A stretch of 64,000 bases of DNA, taken from JBHOQS01 sp042408875 (lineage in GTDB: Bacteria > Chloroflexota > UBA11872 > JBHOQS01). This document shows positions 1 through 8,945 of the stretch, piece by piece. Within the stretch, counting starts at the first letter, position 1, and each line of letters starts with the position of its first letter. Where the stretch lies: positions 1-64,000 of the forward strand of contig JBHOQS010000006.1 in assembly GCA_042408875.1 (NCBI GenBank), in the 5' to 3' direction. The notes under the pieces are model-generated. The model did not search any database. It saw nothing but the letters and a program-made list of their open reading frames with translations, and was not told the DNA's origin. Made by a program: the position numbers and the translations under genes.

Positions 1-1176
1 GGCTGGGTCGAACTGGCCGCGCACGGGTTCGAGGTCAGCCCAGCGCACCTGCTGTTTGAGCAAGGTGAAGCCAGCCTCGTGCGTCAGCCGGATCACCTGC
101 GCCCGGCCGGGCGCATGGAACCCCTCGGCCTGGAAGCCGAGAATAAGCGGCGCGGTGCGCTGTGGTGTCGGTGGAGGTGCTGGCGTCGGCGTCGCAGCTG
201 TCGTCGCGATGGGTGCTGCCAGTGAGGTAGGCAGCGCCGGTGGAAGGAGCGACCAGGGTAGGAACGCCCGGCCGCTCAGCACGCCTGGCAGCAGCAGTTC
301 GGGAGGGAGCGGCTGGGTGAACGCTCCGACGGCAATGCCGTATTCTTTCAAGAGATCACCGCCCAGGATGCGCCGGATCTCGTCAGCGGATTGGGAGGGA
401 TCACGTGCAAGCGCCTGCGCTGCGCCGGAGGAAGCATCCGCGACCACGCGCTGGAAGGCAATACGCTGGGTGCGCAGCGTCTCGAACGGACCCGCACGGT
501 ACGGCGGCGCCATCGGGAGGCCGTACAGCTCCAGGCTCCGCGCGATATTCGCCTTTGTGAGCAGGGGGGAGTCGCAAGCAATCGGATATGCCGGCAGGTC
601 AGGTGCCGAGGGTGCCAGATAGCGATCACACAGGGGCTGGCTAGTGATCCAGCTCAGGCGGATGCGCACCGCTTCGTCGAATGAGCGCGCCCCCTCGTTC
701 GGCACCGGCTTCGGAATACCCTTGCCCCAGAGCATATCGTCGTCGCGCCCCCATTGCTCCAGCAGCTCAAAAGTATTCGCCAGCCGCACCTCCCCTGTGC
801 GCGGGTCGCCCTGGAGCACAGCGCCCTGAAAGATCTGGTAGACGAGGCCATCGCGGCCGATCACCCGATGGGAAGCGGGATAGCCGATACCTTCCACCCC
901 TCCCAGGCGCTCGAACATATCCAGGAAACGCAGCGGCGCCGGCCCGGGGTAGGGTCCTGCGTCGTCGTCGTTCATCACCGCGAAGCCGCGACCTTCGCCA
1001 CCACCGGCCTGGGTGTAGAACCGAGCCCCGCCGGGCAGCGTAAGATATTCCCGAACGGCCGGGGGAGCCTCGAGTACAGCGTCGCGCGGCGCCTCGTCCG
1101 CCCGCGCCACAGGACTGGCCAGGCAGAGGACAAGCAGCAGAAGCGTAGAAACACACCGCCGAGAGAAAGTCATCAT
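1..1176 (-). CDS. Secreted protein, C-terminus beyond window (partial)
   Basis: An open frame of 392 codons runs without a stop from ATG at 1176 (second ATG at 1173) to the left edge, so the gene is cut by the window. The N-terminus is a signal peptide: twin Arg, then a Leu-rich core ending near ARA-DEAP. A middle region of about 60 residues around GGVEGIGYPASHR and GLVYQIFQGAV resembles a domain I associate with Chloroflexota secreted proteins. A Thr/Pro/Ala-rich linker (around residues 335-355) leads into the start of a second domain whose ILGFQAEGF and FTLLKQQVRWADLEP look like the first strands of a glycosidase-type TIM barrel. I infer an exported protein with a possible carbohydrate-active C-terminal domain. 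The catalytic part is not in the window, so the activity is unknown. No strong ribosome binding site precedes the start. Confidence 0.75.
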   Translation of the reverse strand, partial: MMTFSRRCVSTLLLLVLCLASPVARADEAPRDAVLEAPPAVREYLTLPGGARFYTQAGGGEGRGFAVMNDDDAGPYPGPAPLRFLDMFERLGGVEGIGYPASHRVIGRDGLVYQIFQGAVLQGDPRTGEVRLANTFELLEQWGRDDDMLWGKGIPKPVPNEGARSFDEAVRIRLSWITSQPLCDRYLAPSAPDLPAYPIACDSPLLTKANIARSLELYGLPMAPPYRAGPFETLRTQRIAFQRVVADASSGAAQALARDPSQSADEIRRILGGDLLKEYGIAVGAFTQPLPPELLLPGVLSGRAFLPWSLLPPALPTSLAAPIATTAATPTPAPPPTPQRTAPLILGFQAEGFHAPGRAQVIRLTHEAGFTLLKQQVRWADLEPVRGQFDPA

Positions 1177-1391
1177 TGCTACAACGTGTGTCCTGCAAGC
1201 CGTCTGGCACGGCGGCCGTGAAATAGCTGCGTGAAGCCAGTATACTCGCGCCGCGCCTGCATGCGAGCATCACGCCCGGGCGAGCTAGCCCGTACATCCG
1301 GGCGCTGATGCGGGCCTCGCAGGTGATATGCGGAGCAAGTAGCCGGGCAGAGGTCGCTGCGCCGTCGCATGATTTTCTATAACTTCATACC

Positions 1392-1415
1392 CTGTACTCA
1401 CATACACTGTACTCA
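1392..1415. repeat. Direct repeat CTGTACTCA x2 upstream of SDR gene
   Basis: CTGTACTCA occurs at 1392-1400 and 1407-1415 (period 15) in the AT-rich gap 1177-1455, followed by further TATTC/CAGTAT near-repeats up to 1432. It lies 40-65 bases before the SDR start codon. It could be an operator pair or simply one of the short duplications found in many gaps of this window. Nothing else was recognised in this 279-base gap. Confidence 0.5.
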
Positions 1416-1455
1416 GTATTCGTATTCAGTATGTAGAACGTAGGAGAATACTACC

Positions 1456-2205
1456 ATGGCGCATCTCGATGGAAAGGTCATTGTCATTACGGGCGGCGCC
1501 CGTGGGATCGGCGGAGCTACGGCGATTGAGTGTGCCCGCGGCGGAGCACGCGTCGTCATCGGAGACCTGCTGGAGCAGGAGGCAGCCGAGACCCTCCAGG
1601 CCATCCGCGCCGCTGGCAGCGACGGTCTATTCGTGCGCACCGATGTCACCCAGGAGGACGACTGCCGGCGCCTGATGGACACTGCCGTCGAGACATACGG
1701 CGGGATCGACGCGCTGATCACCTGCGCCGGGATTTTGAAGGGTGCCTACACCGATGTGGACCAGCTTGACGCCGCGGTGTTCGACCAGGTGATGCAGGTG
1801 AACGTGCGCGGCACGTTCCTGGCAGTGAAACACGCGGTCAGGTATATGCGCCGGCAGGGCCGCGGCGTCGTGCTGTGCATCGCCTCTGGCGCTGGCGTGC
1901 GCGGTCCGAGTTCGTCGTTGGCATACGGAGCCAGTAAAGGCGGGGTCAACGGGTTTGTGATGACCCTGGAGCCCCAGCTCGCTCGCCTGGGCATCCGCTG
2001 CCATGCCATCTGCCCGGGCAGCCTGGCGACCCCGCTCAAGCTGGAAAACGTTGCCGATGGCGCCCGAGCTCGTGGTGAGTCGCCGGAGGAGGCGATCGCT
2101 CGGGCACGGGAGACCCTGGGCGATCCGGCCGGCGTCGGACGGGTGTTGGCCTGGCTGTGCTCCGACGATGCAGACTACGTGCGTGGCAACATCTTTACCC
2201 GTTAG
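1456..2205 (+). CDS. SDR family NAD(P)-dependent oxidoreductase
   Basis: Classical short-chain dehydrogenase/reductase of 249 residues. The cofactor motif TGGARGIG is at about residues 12-19, an acidic residue follows beta-2 (VVIGDLLEQE) suggesting NAD preference, and CAGIL stands for the NAG motif. The catalytic Ser is in CIASGAG and the Tyr/Lys pair in YGASKGG. The C-terminus (LCSDDADYVRGNIFTR) fits the usual substrate-loop and exit region. The start is supported by TAGGAG 8-12 bases upstream. The substrate cannot be told from sequence. It stands alone, with a divergent partial gene upstream and a convergent methyltransferase downstream. Confidence 0.9.
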   Translation: MAHLDGKVIVITGGARGIGGATAIECARGGARVVIGDLLEQEAAETLQAIRAAGSDGLFVRTDVTQEDDCRRLMDTAVETYGGIDALITCAGILKGAYTDVDQLDAAVFDQVMQVNVRGTFLAVKHAVRYMRRQGRGVVLCIASGAGVRGPSSSLAYGASKGGVNGFVMTLEPQLARLGIRCHAICPGSLATPLKLENVADGARARGESPEEAIARARETLGDPAGVGRVLAWLCSDDADYVRGNIFTR

Positions 2206-2346
2206 CGGCTGCCGTGAACCTACCCGAGCCATGTTCCGCTGTTGGGTACAAGATGAGTACTCATAATAAGTACTAAAACTAAAGGTGAGTATTAAAGGAA
2301 CGCCCACAGCCCGCTGGCAGCGCGTGCGGATGGCCGGCGCACCCTG

Positions 2347-3042
2347 TCAGGCTCGGGTGAGCGGCGAGGATGCGCTGCCAGCGGGTTCCAACGACGAGCG
2401 TGCTGCGTCCTTCTCCGCCACCAGGAGCAGCACGCTGCCCCACGGCCCCTGGCGTACACACCACGAGCCCGATAGTCCGGGCGGGAGGAACACCGGGCGA
2501 GTCCCCGGCCGTGGCCAGCGCGACGGCACGCGCCCGGAGACAGCAGAGACCAGCATGACAGCGCGGCCGCCGGGCCGGAGCACGCGCTGGATCTCCTGCC
2601 AGGTGGCCGGATCGGTGATCCAGTTGCCGGGGAACGTGCAGAGCACGACTTCAGCCACATCGCTGCAGAGCGGGAGTTGCTGGCTGCGGCCACGCACGAG
2701 TCCAGCGCGGGGTGCGCAGCGCCGCGCGTGCGCCAGCATCTGGGGCGATGGCTCTATCCCCACGGTAGTGGCCCCGCGCGCAGTCAGGCGGGCTAGGCCA
2801 TGTCCCGTGCCTGGGCCGAGTTCCACCACGAGCGACGGAGCGGGAGCAAGTGCTTCCTCCAAGGCGACACACCGCCAGGTATCCCAGCGTCCAGAAGACA
2901 CCAGCCAGGCTGCCGCGTCGTAGGCCCACGCCAGTTTGCCATACAGGAGCTCACAGGCCCGCGCGTACCACCCTGTCCTGCGTAACAGCGCCTCTCCCAG
3001 CGCGGCCGGCCATGTCACGCCTCTCACCAGCAGCCCGCACAT
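2347..3042 (-). CDS. Class I SAM-dependent methyltransferase
   Basis: A 231-residue protein with the Rossmann methyltransferase signature: motif I VELGPGTGHG near residue 93, an acidic residue after beta-2 (VGIEPSPQML), and the post-motif VLRPGG near residue 160, as in Methyltransf_11 proteins. The N-terminal 70 residues (LLRRTGWYARACELLYGKLAWAYD) resemble the helical cap of UbiE-like enzymes. It lies 53 bases downstream of the linalool dehydratase-like gene on the same strand, so the two are probably co-transcribed. The substrate is unknown; a small lipophilic or isoprenoid-type substrate is a guess from the neighbour. Confidence 0.85.
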   Translation of the reverse strand: MCGLLVRGVTWPAALGEALLRRTGWYARACELLYGKLAWAYDAAAWLVSSGRWDTWRCVALEEALAPAPSLVVELGPGTGHGLARLTARGATTVGIEPSPQMLAHARRCAPRAGLVRGRSQQLPLCSDVAEVVLCTFPGNWITDPATWQEIQRVLRPGGRAVMLVSAVSGRVPSRWPRPGTRPVFLPPGLSGSWCVRQGPWGSVLLLVAEKDAARSSLEPAGSASSPLTRA

Positions 3043-3095
3043 CTAAAGCGCCCATACACCGTATCATGATGGCTAACGGCTATATGTATGATAAA

Positions 3096-4115
3096 TCATA
3101 GTGCCGGCCCGAACACGTTCGCAAGCTCACCTGGGTACAGGGTCAGCGCCAGTGCGTACAGAGCCTCGATCCAGGGCCACGGCGGCGGTCTCCGCTCGGG
3201 CGGCAGTGCTGCCCACCGGCCGAGCTGGTCCCGCAGCGGACCAGCTTCGTCCCAGCCGAGCTCACGGGCCAGGGCAGCGGCGAAGGCAGTCGCTAGGGCT
3301 GTGCCGCCAATCTCCAGCCGGTCCATGCCGGGGAGCGCGGCCAGGCGACCGTGGCGCAGGCGTGGCCGCAGCCGCGCGGCGAGCCGGCAGGCTAGCTCCG
3401 GCACCTCAGCAGCGAGATGGAAGAGCGTCCACGCGTCGGTGATGGCGAGCGTGAACGGTGCAGCCAGGTCCTGCCGCGCGCCGTACGCGCAGCGCACCAC
3501 GCCGGGCGGGAGCCGCCCGCGCACCACCAGGCGCTGTTCTAGAAACGCGCGCCAGCGCGCCGTTTCCTCGTATAACGTCTCGCCACTCCAACGCCTGTAC
3601 AGCGCCAGGCCCCAGCCAATGGCGCCCATGCAGGTCGGGTAGACGAAGCCTGGCTCACAGCCGACGCCACCGCACCGGCTGGCGCGCATCTGTCGCACCA
3701 GGTTGTGCGCGAGCCACTGCGCGGTGACGGTGTAGCATGCCTCACCCTGGGGGCCGGTGAGGGTGAGCTCCTGCGGCGCACTACTTAGCAACCTGGCACA
3801 GCTCCACACCGCTAGCAAGTGCCCGGCGTACTGGGCATTGTGCTCGGCCAGAGGATTGCCTGCGCGCCAGTAGCCCCACACTGGCCAGGTTGTCATACGC
3901 TGGAGCGCACAGGCCAGCAGCGCAGGAGCGCGCAGGCGCCAGCCAGGGTCTCGCTGGGCGGCGGCGAAGATGGCGTACGCGCTGTACGCAACCTGGAAGC
4001 GCCGCCCGTAGTTGGCGGCCTCGTTCCGCGGGCGATAATAACCACGCCAGTCGGTCGGGTCCTGGGCCAGCCGGACAGCTATATGCTCAAGTACGTGCCG
4101 GTCGCAGTCAGACAC
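3096..4115 (-). CDS. Linalool dehydratase/isomerase-like alpha/alpha-barrel protein
   Basis: A 339-residue helical protein starting at GTG (4113-4115). Two signatures match the linalool dehydratase/isomerase (LDI) family. One is NAQYAGHLL at about residues 93-101, corresponding to the family's NxxYxGHL helix. The other is a CEP-x6-C element with Cys153 and Cys162, the same nine-residue spacing as the two catalytic cysteines of LDI. A Gly-rich CMGAIGWGLALYRRWSG helix follows, as in the family. LDI interconverts linalool, geraniol and myrcene; whether this homologue acts on terpenols is inference. The GTG overlaps the stop of the upstream 49-residue ORF (GTGTCTGA), and a methyltransferase follows. 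It may alternatively be a non-enzymatic (alpha/alpha)6 toroid. Confidence 0.65.
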   Translation of the reverse strand: MSDCDRHVLEHIAVRLAQDPTDWRGYYRPRNEAANYGRRFQVAYSAYAIFAAAQRDPGWRLRAPALLACALQRMTTWPVWGYWRAGNPLAEHNAQYAGHLLAVWSCARLLSSAPQELTLTGPQGEACYTVTAQWLAHNLVRQMRASRCGGVGCEPGFVYPTCMGAIGWGLALYRRWSGETLYEETARWRAFLEQRLVVRGRLPPGVVRCAYGARQDLAAPFTLAITDAWTLFHLAAEVPELACRLAARLRPRLRHGRLAALPGMDRLEIGGTALATAFAAALARELGWDEAGPLRDQLGRWAALPPERRPPPWPWIEALYALALTLYPGELANVFGPAL

Positions 4116-4257
4116 GCCTCTCGCCTACCCGGTGCTGCGTGGAAACGAACGCCCAGCGCAGAACGGCAGTGCGCCAGTGACGGATAGCGACAATGACACC
4201 GGCGGCAGCGCCCAGCGTGCTAACGAGCAGCGCCAATGCCTGGCAGAGCGGGCACAT
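4108..4257 (-). CDS. Small membrane protein with N-terminal CPLC motif (49 aa)
   Basis: Begins at ATG 4255-4257 with a strong ribosome binding site (CCGAGGAGACG) just upstream. It encodes 49 residues: MCPLC, one hydrophobic helix (ALALLVSTLGAAAGVIVAI), then a basic tail RHWRTAVLRW...GERRV. The topology suggests a single-pass protein with the tail in the cytoplasm. Its stop lies inside the start of the LDI-like gene (8-base overlap), so translation of the two is probably coupled. A longer reading to an ATG at 4464 gives an unlikely N-terminus and ignores the good ribosome binding site. The CxxC could bind metal or form a disulfide; no family was recognised. Confidence 0.6.
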   Translation of the reverse strand: MCPLCQALALLVSTLGAAAGVIVAIRHWRTAVLRWAFVSTQHRVGERRV

Positions 4258-4590
4258 CGTCTCCTCGGAGCGAGTTATCAGGTCATCAGAGAGCGTCAAG
4301 AGTACAAGGCTCGCCAGCCCGGGCGGCTCCCAGGCGCCCGGGATCTCCCGGCCTGCCGCCCTCGTGTTATCCTCGCGACATGTCAGGTGCGGCAGTAGCG
4401 CAGCAGAGGTATTATATGACAAGTAGCGGTCCACCCGGCGAGTCGCAGCTGGCAGGGCCGGCATACTGCGCCACCGGCTTTACCCCTGCCCCTCGCTTAT
4501 AGCTTTTAACACTACAATCTTAAATCTTACTCATATACTCAACGATAGCTACAACAGGAGTGTACAAATTCTTGCAGGCGGCTGGAAAGT

Positions 4591-6279
4591 ATGGATACGG
4601 CTGGTTCTTACCTGGATGAATCTTCTTCTCCGCCTCTGCGCGTGATCCCGCTCGGCGGCGTCGGCGAGATCGGCAAGAACATGACGGTGCTCGAATACGG
4701 GCAGGACATCATCGTCATCGACTGCGGGCTCATGTTCCCTGAGGCGGACATGCTGGGGATCGATCTGGTCATCCCCGACATCTCCTACCTGCGCGAGCGG
4801 GCCTCCTGTGTGCGTGCGTTCATTCTAACGCACGGCCACGAAGATCACGTCGGCGCCCTGCCGTATGTTCTTCCGGAGGTCAACGCGCCAATCTATGCGG
4901 CGCGCCTGACCCGTGGCCTGGTTGAGGTGAAGCTCAAGGAGCACCGGCTGTTGAACCAGGTGGCCATCCATACGGTGATGGCCGGCGAGCGCGTGCGCAT
5001 CGGGCCATTCGACGTCGAGTTCTTCCACATGTGCCACAGTATCCCTGACAACCTCGGCCTGGCGATCCGCACGCCGCAAGGTCTGGTAGTGCACACATCG
5101 GATTTCAAGTTCGACCACACGCCGGTGGATGGCCAGCCCACAGATTTTCAGCGTCTGGCATCGTTGGGAGCCGAGGGAGTGCTGCTGCTCCTGTGCGACA
5201 GCACCAATGCTGACCGGCCGGGGTTCACGCCATCGGAGCAGGTGGTCTCCGAGGCATTCGACCGGGTGTTCGCGCAGGCGCCGGGACGGATCATCGTCAC
5301 CACCTTCGCCTCGCTGATCTCTCGCGTGCAGCAGGTGATCGACACGGCTGAGCGATACGGGCGCAAGGTCGCCCTGGTCGGCCGCAGCATGATGCAGAAC
5401 GCCGGTATGGCGATCGACCTGGGGTACCTGCGGGTCCCGGCGGGAGTGCTGGTGCCCTTCTCCGAGACGGAACGCCTGCCTGCTGAGGAGGTAGTGCTGA
5501 TTACTACGGGGGCGCAGGGCGAGCCGACCTCGGTGCTCGCGCGCATCGCTAACCGCGACCATCACCAGGTGTCTATCGTTCCTGGTGATACGGTAGTGCT
5601 ATCGGCCACCCCGGTGCCGGGTAATGAGGAGACCGTGCACCGCACGATCGACAATCTGTTCCGGCAGGGCGCAGATGTGCTCTACCAAGATCTGATGAAC
5701 GTGCATGTCTCGGGACACGCCAGCCAGGAGGAGCTGAAGCTGCTGATCGCCATGCTGCGGCCGCAGTACTTCATGCCCGTCCATGGTGAGTACCGCCATC
5801 TCGTCCTCAACGCGCGCCTGGCGCAGAGCCTCGGCATTCCGCCGTCGAACATCATCATCGCCGAGGATGGGGATGTCCTGGAGTTTCAGGGCGGCCGCGC
5901 GCGCCGGGCCGGAAACGTGCCGGCAGGGCTGGTCTTCGTGGACGGCCTCGGCGTGGGCGATGTCGGCGAGGTGGTGCTGCGCGACCGGCGCCTGCTCTCA
6001 CAGGACGGACTCGTAGTAGTCGTGGTGACCGTGGACCGGCACACCGGCCATCTCGTCGGCGTACCGGATATCATCTCGCGCGGCTTCGTCTACGAGCGTG
6101 AGGCGGAGGGGCTGCTGGCTGCGGCGCGGCAGCAGCTCCAGATAGAGCTGAACGGCCAGACTGATCACGAGGCTGATTTTACGTTCATCCAGAGTAAGGT
6201 CCATGATGTGCTGTCGCGCTACTTTCATCGCGAGATGCGCCGCCGGCCGATGATCATTCCGGTAGTCGTCGAGGTCTGA
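4591..6279 (+). CDS. rnj: Ribonuclease J
   Basis: A 562-residue metallo-beta-lactamase/beta-CASP ribonuclease, full length for RNase J. The N-terminus IPLGGVGEIGKNM is the family signature. The metal ligands are in THGHEDHVGALPY (His81, His83, Asp85, His86), with further ligands in FHMCHSIPD and HTSDFKFD. The beta-CASP part has GRSMMQN, TTGAQGEP and SATPVPGNE, and the HVSGHASQEEL and MPVHGEYRHL motifs complete the site. A C-terminal domain of about 120 residues follows. RNase J does 5'-3' exo- and endonucleolytic mRNA decay and RNA maturation in the cytoplasm. It is followed by ftsK 45 bases downstream. The ribosome binding site before this ATG is weak. Confidence 0.97.
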   Translation: MDTAGSYLDESSSPPLRVIPLGGVGEIGKNMTVLEYGQDIIVIDCGLMFPEADMLGIDLVIPDISYLRERASCVRAFILTHGHEDHVGALPYVLPEVNAPIYAARLTRGLVEVKLKEHRLLNQVAIHTVMAGERVRIGPFDVEFFHMCHSIPDNLGLAIRTPQGLVVHTSDFKFDHTPVDGQPTDFQRLASLGAEGVLLLLCDSTNADRPGFTPSEQVVSEAFDRVFAQAPGRIIVTTFASLISRVQQVIDTAERYGRKVALVGRSMMQNAGMAIDLGYLRVPAGVLVPFSETERLPAEEVVLITTGAQGEPTSVLARIANRDHHQVSIVPGDTVVLSATPVPGNEETVHRTIDNLFRQGADVLYQDLMNVHVSGHASQEELKLLIAMLRPQYFMPVHGEYRHLVLNARLAQSLGIPPSNIIIAEDGDVLEFQGGRARRAGNVPAGLVFVDGLGVGDVGEVVLRDRRLLSQDGLVVVVVTVDRHTGHLVGVPDIISRGFVYEREAEGLLAAARQQLQIELNGQTDHEADFTFIQSKVHDVLSRYFHREMRRRPMIIPVVVEV

Positions 6280-6324
6280 GAGCCGGGTTCCTGTGCGGGA
6301 CCATGCCGCGCAGCGTGACAGCAG

Positions 6325-8913
6325 ATGGGAGGTGTCCCCACGGCTACGACGTCTCCGCGACAGGCCGGGCGGCCGGCTATGCAGAGGCGCCCTACGAAGT
6401 CGGCCGGCCAGGTGGCGGCCGCGATCGGGAAGCTCGAGCGCAGGATGGGCAGCGGAGGCGCAGCACGCCCTGCCAGGGCACGTGAGCTGGCCGGCCGGCG
6501 AGGTAGACGCTCGCAGGTCAGGCTCCCGCGGTGGCTGCGCCGGGGGCCGCGCTTCGACCTTGAGCCGCACGTGCGCCAGGAAGCGACCGGTATCTTGCTG
6601 GTCATGCTGGCAACACTCCTGGCCGTGTCCCTGGCTTCGGGAGGTGGATGGCTCAGCGGGCTGATTGCCCGGCCGCTGGTGCGCTGGCTCGGCTGGGGCG
6701 CCTGGGGCCTGTCAGCCTCGCTTGCTCTCACCGGGGCGGCGATGATCTGGCGGGCCCTCGGGCGGGTGCCGGCGCTGAAGGTGCAGCACGCGATCGCCTC
6801 TGTCACGCTGGTCGCGGCAGCCGCCGGCCTCGCTGAGCCCTTCCAGCCACCGCCGGGAGCAGTGCGCGGCGGGGGCGACCTGGGCCATCACTTCCTCCAG
6901 GTGCTGAGCACGGCGCTGACCCCGCCTGGCGCCCTCGTCCTGCTCATCGCAATATGTGTGATCTCGGCCGTAGTGCTCCTGAATGTGTCGCCTATTGAGG
7001 TCGGCCGCTGGCTGGTCTGGGGCTGGTGGCACGCCCTGCTTGGTGTGCATTATGCCGCCCGCTTGCTCACCCGCAGCGCGGTGGCGAGCTACCGTTACGT
7101 CATCCGCCCGAGCTGGCTGGTCGGACGGCGATGGGTGTCGTCCGCGTTTGTCTGGACGCGGCAACAGCTGCGGGGCGGCCGGGTGGCTCTCCCTACCACT
7201 GCACAGGCGCTGCAGGCGGCCGCATCCCTGCCTATAGGAGTGCCACGGCGCGAGCAGCCGCCGGCCATCGAAGTCCTGCCGCCCAGCGAGGCAGGGCGCA
7301 CTTCGGTGCGGCGGCTGGGTGGCTACCGCGCCGAGCCCAAGGAGACGGCGCCTGCGCCAGTTATGAAGCCCGCCTTGAGCGGGCCGCAGACCTGGCTCAT
7401 GCCTGATCCCACGCGGCTACTCCAGAAGGGGCCCGAAGTGGCCTTCTCGGCAAGCGATATCCAGCGCCAGTGTGACATCATCGAGACTACGCTGGCGAGC
7501 TTCAACGTCGATGCGAAGGTCGTCGAGGCGCATCAGGGTCCGTCGGTCACCCAGTTCGGCCTCCAGCTCGCCCCTGGCGTGCGGGTGAGCAAGGTGCTGG
7601 GGCTCCAGAACGATCTCCAGCTTGCCCTGGCGGCTCGCAGCATTCGCATCGAGTTGCCGATCAACGGCCAGTCACTAGTCGGGATTGAGATCCCCAACGC
7701 CACGACAACAACCGTCACGCTGCGTGAGCTGCTGCTCTCTGAGGAGTTCCGGAAGCTTCCGCATCCGAAGCTCCGTGTCGCCCTCGGCCGGGATGTGGCC
7801 GGCCGGCCCCGCGTGGCCGACCTAGCGCGCATGCCGCATCTGCTCGTCGCCGGCACGACCGGCTCCGGGAAGTCATCCTTCCTGAACTCGCTCATCGCCT
7901 CGCTGCTCTTCCAGTGCACGCCGGAAGAGCTGCGCATGCTCATGATCGACCCGAAGATGGTCGAGTTCGTGAACTACAATGAGATCCCGCATCTCTTGCG
8001 GCCAGTGGTGACGGAGCCGGAGGAGGCGGTGCGCACCCTTGCCTGGGTCGCCCGCGAAATGGACCGCCGCTACCATCTGCTCTCGGAGCGCTTCTGCCGC
8101 AACATCGACAGTTTCAACGCGCTGGCGCCGGATGTCCTGGCAGAGGTAGGCGGCCCGCTGCCCTACATCGTGGTGATCATCGATGAGCTGGCTGACCTGA
8201 TGATGCTGGCCCCGGACGACGTAGAGCGCCATATCTGTCGGCTGGCCCAGAAGGCTCGCGCCACCGGCATCCATCTGGTCGTCGCCACGCAGCGACCGTC
8301 GGTCGATGTCATCACCGGGCTGATCAAGGCCAACTTCCCCTCCCGCATCTCCTTTGCGCTCTCCAGCCAGGCCGACTCGCGCACTATCCTCGACAGCGCC
8401 GGCGCTGAGAAGCTGGTGGGCCGCGGCGATGGGCTCTACCTGCCCGCTGATGAGAATAAGCTCGTACGCATTCAGAGCGCCTACGTGCACGACAAGGAGC
8501 TCGAGGCGCTGATCGCGTTCTGGAAGGAGCAGGGCAAGCGCAACGGCTGGCCGCGCTACATCGACGAGAGCGAGATCTACGCTGAGCCGATCCAGACCGA
8601 CCAGCCCAACGCTGATGAAGACGAGGACGAGCTGCTCGAGAAGGCCAAAGAGATCGTGCGACAGTACTCCCGCGCCTCAACGTCGCTGTTGCAACGGCGT
8701 CTGCGCATCGGGTACGCTCGGGCAGCTCGCCTGATTGATGCGCTCGAGGCCGAGGGTATTGTGGGGCCTGACCCGGGGGGCGGCCGCTCTCGTGAGGTGC
8801 TGGCCCCGCTCGACCTGGATGGCCCGGCGGAGCCACCGTTCCGCTCGCGATACATCTCAGGACAGGACGAGCGGCCGGCTTCGGCGGGCGGATCGGGAGC
8901 AGGACCCTCGTAG
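6325..8913 (+). CDS. ftsK: FtsK/SpoIIIE family DNA translocase
   Basis: An 862-residue septal DNA translocase. Order: basic N-terminus, four or so membrane helices between about residues 90 and 270, a linker, then the alpha/beta motor. The motor has Walker A GTTGSGKSS, Walker B YIVVIIDELADLMM and ATQRPSVDVITGLIKANFPSRI, the FtsK signature. The last part is a winged-helix gamma domain (IVRQYSRASTSLLQRRLRIGYARAARLIDALE) that would read polar DNA motifs. It moves chromosome ends through the division septum. The start is uncertain because no clear ribosome binding site precedes ATG 6325. It follows rnj in the same direction, an arrangement also seen in other Gram-positive-type genomes. Confidence 0.95.
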   Translation: MGGVPTATTSPRQAGRPAMQRRPTKSAGQVAAAIGKLERRMGSGGAARPARARELAGRRGRRSQVRLPRWLRRGPRFDLEPHVRQEATGILLVMLATLLAVSLASGGGWLSGLIARPLVRWLGWGAWGLSASLALTGAAMIWRALGRVPALKVQHAIASVTLVAAAAGLAEPFQPPPGAVRGGGDLGHHFLQVLSTALTPPGALVLLIAICVISAVVLLNVSPIEVGRWLVWGWWHALLGVHYAARLLTRSAVASYRYVIRPSWLVGRRWVSSAFVWTRQQLRGGRVALPTTAQALQAAASLPIGVPRREQPPAIEVLPPSEAGRTSVRRLGGYRAEPKETAPAPVMKPALSGPQTWLMPDPTRLLQKGPEVAFSASDIQRQCDIIETTLASFNVDAKVVEAHQGPSVTQFGLQLAPGVRVSKVLGLQNDLQLALAARSIRIELPINGQSLVGIEIPNATTTTVTLRELLLSEEFRKLPHPKLRVALGRDVAGRPRVADLARMPHLLVAGTTGSGKSSFLNSLIASLLFQCTPEELRMLMIDPKMVEFVNYNEIPHLLRPVVTEPEEAVRTLAWVAREMDRRYHLLSERFCRNIDSFNALAPDVLAEVGGPLPYIVVIIDELADLMMLAPDDVERHICRLAQKARATGIHLVVATQRPSVDVITGLIKANFPSRISFALSSQADSRTILDSAGAEKLVGRGDGLYLPADENKLVRIQSAYVHDKELEALIAFWKEQGKRNGWPRYIDESEIYAEPIQTDQPNADEDEDELLEKAKEIVRQYSRASTSLLQRRLRIGYARAARLIDALEAEGIVGPDPGGGRSREVLAPLDLDGPAEPPFRSRYISGQDERPASAGGSGAGPS

Positions 8914-8945
8914 GGAAGCCTGAAAGCCTGGAAGGGAGGCGTCGC

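Noticed and set aside
767..1297. 176-codon minus-strand frame at the left edge
   Set aside because: Arg/Gly-rich shadow; the secreted-protein frame (1176 to edge) has a signal peptide and sensible domains.
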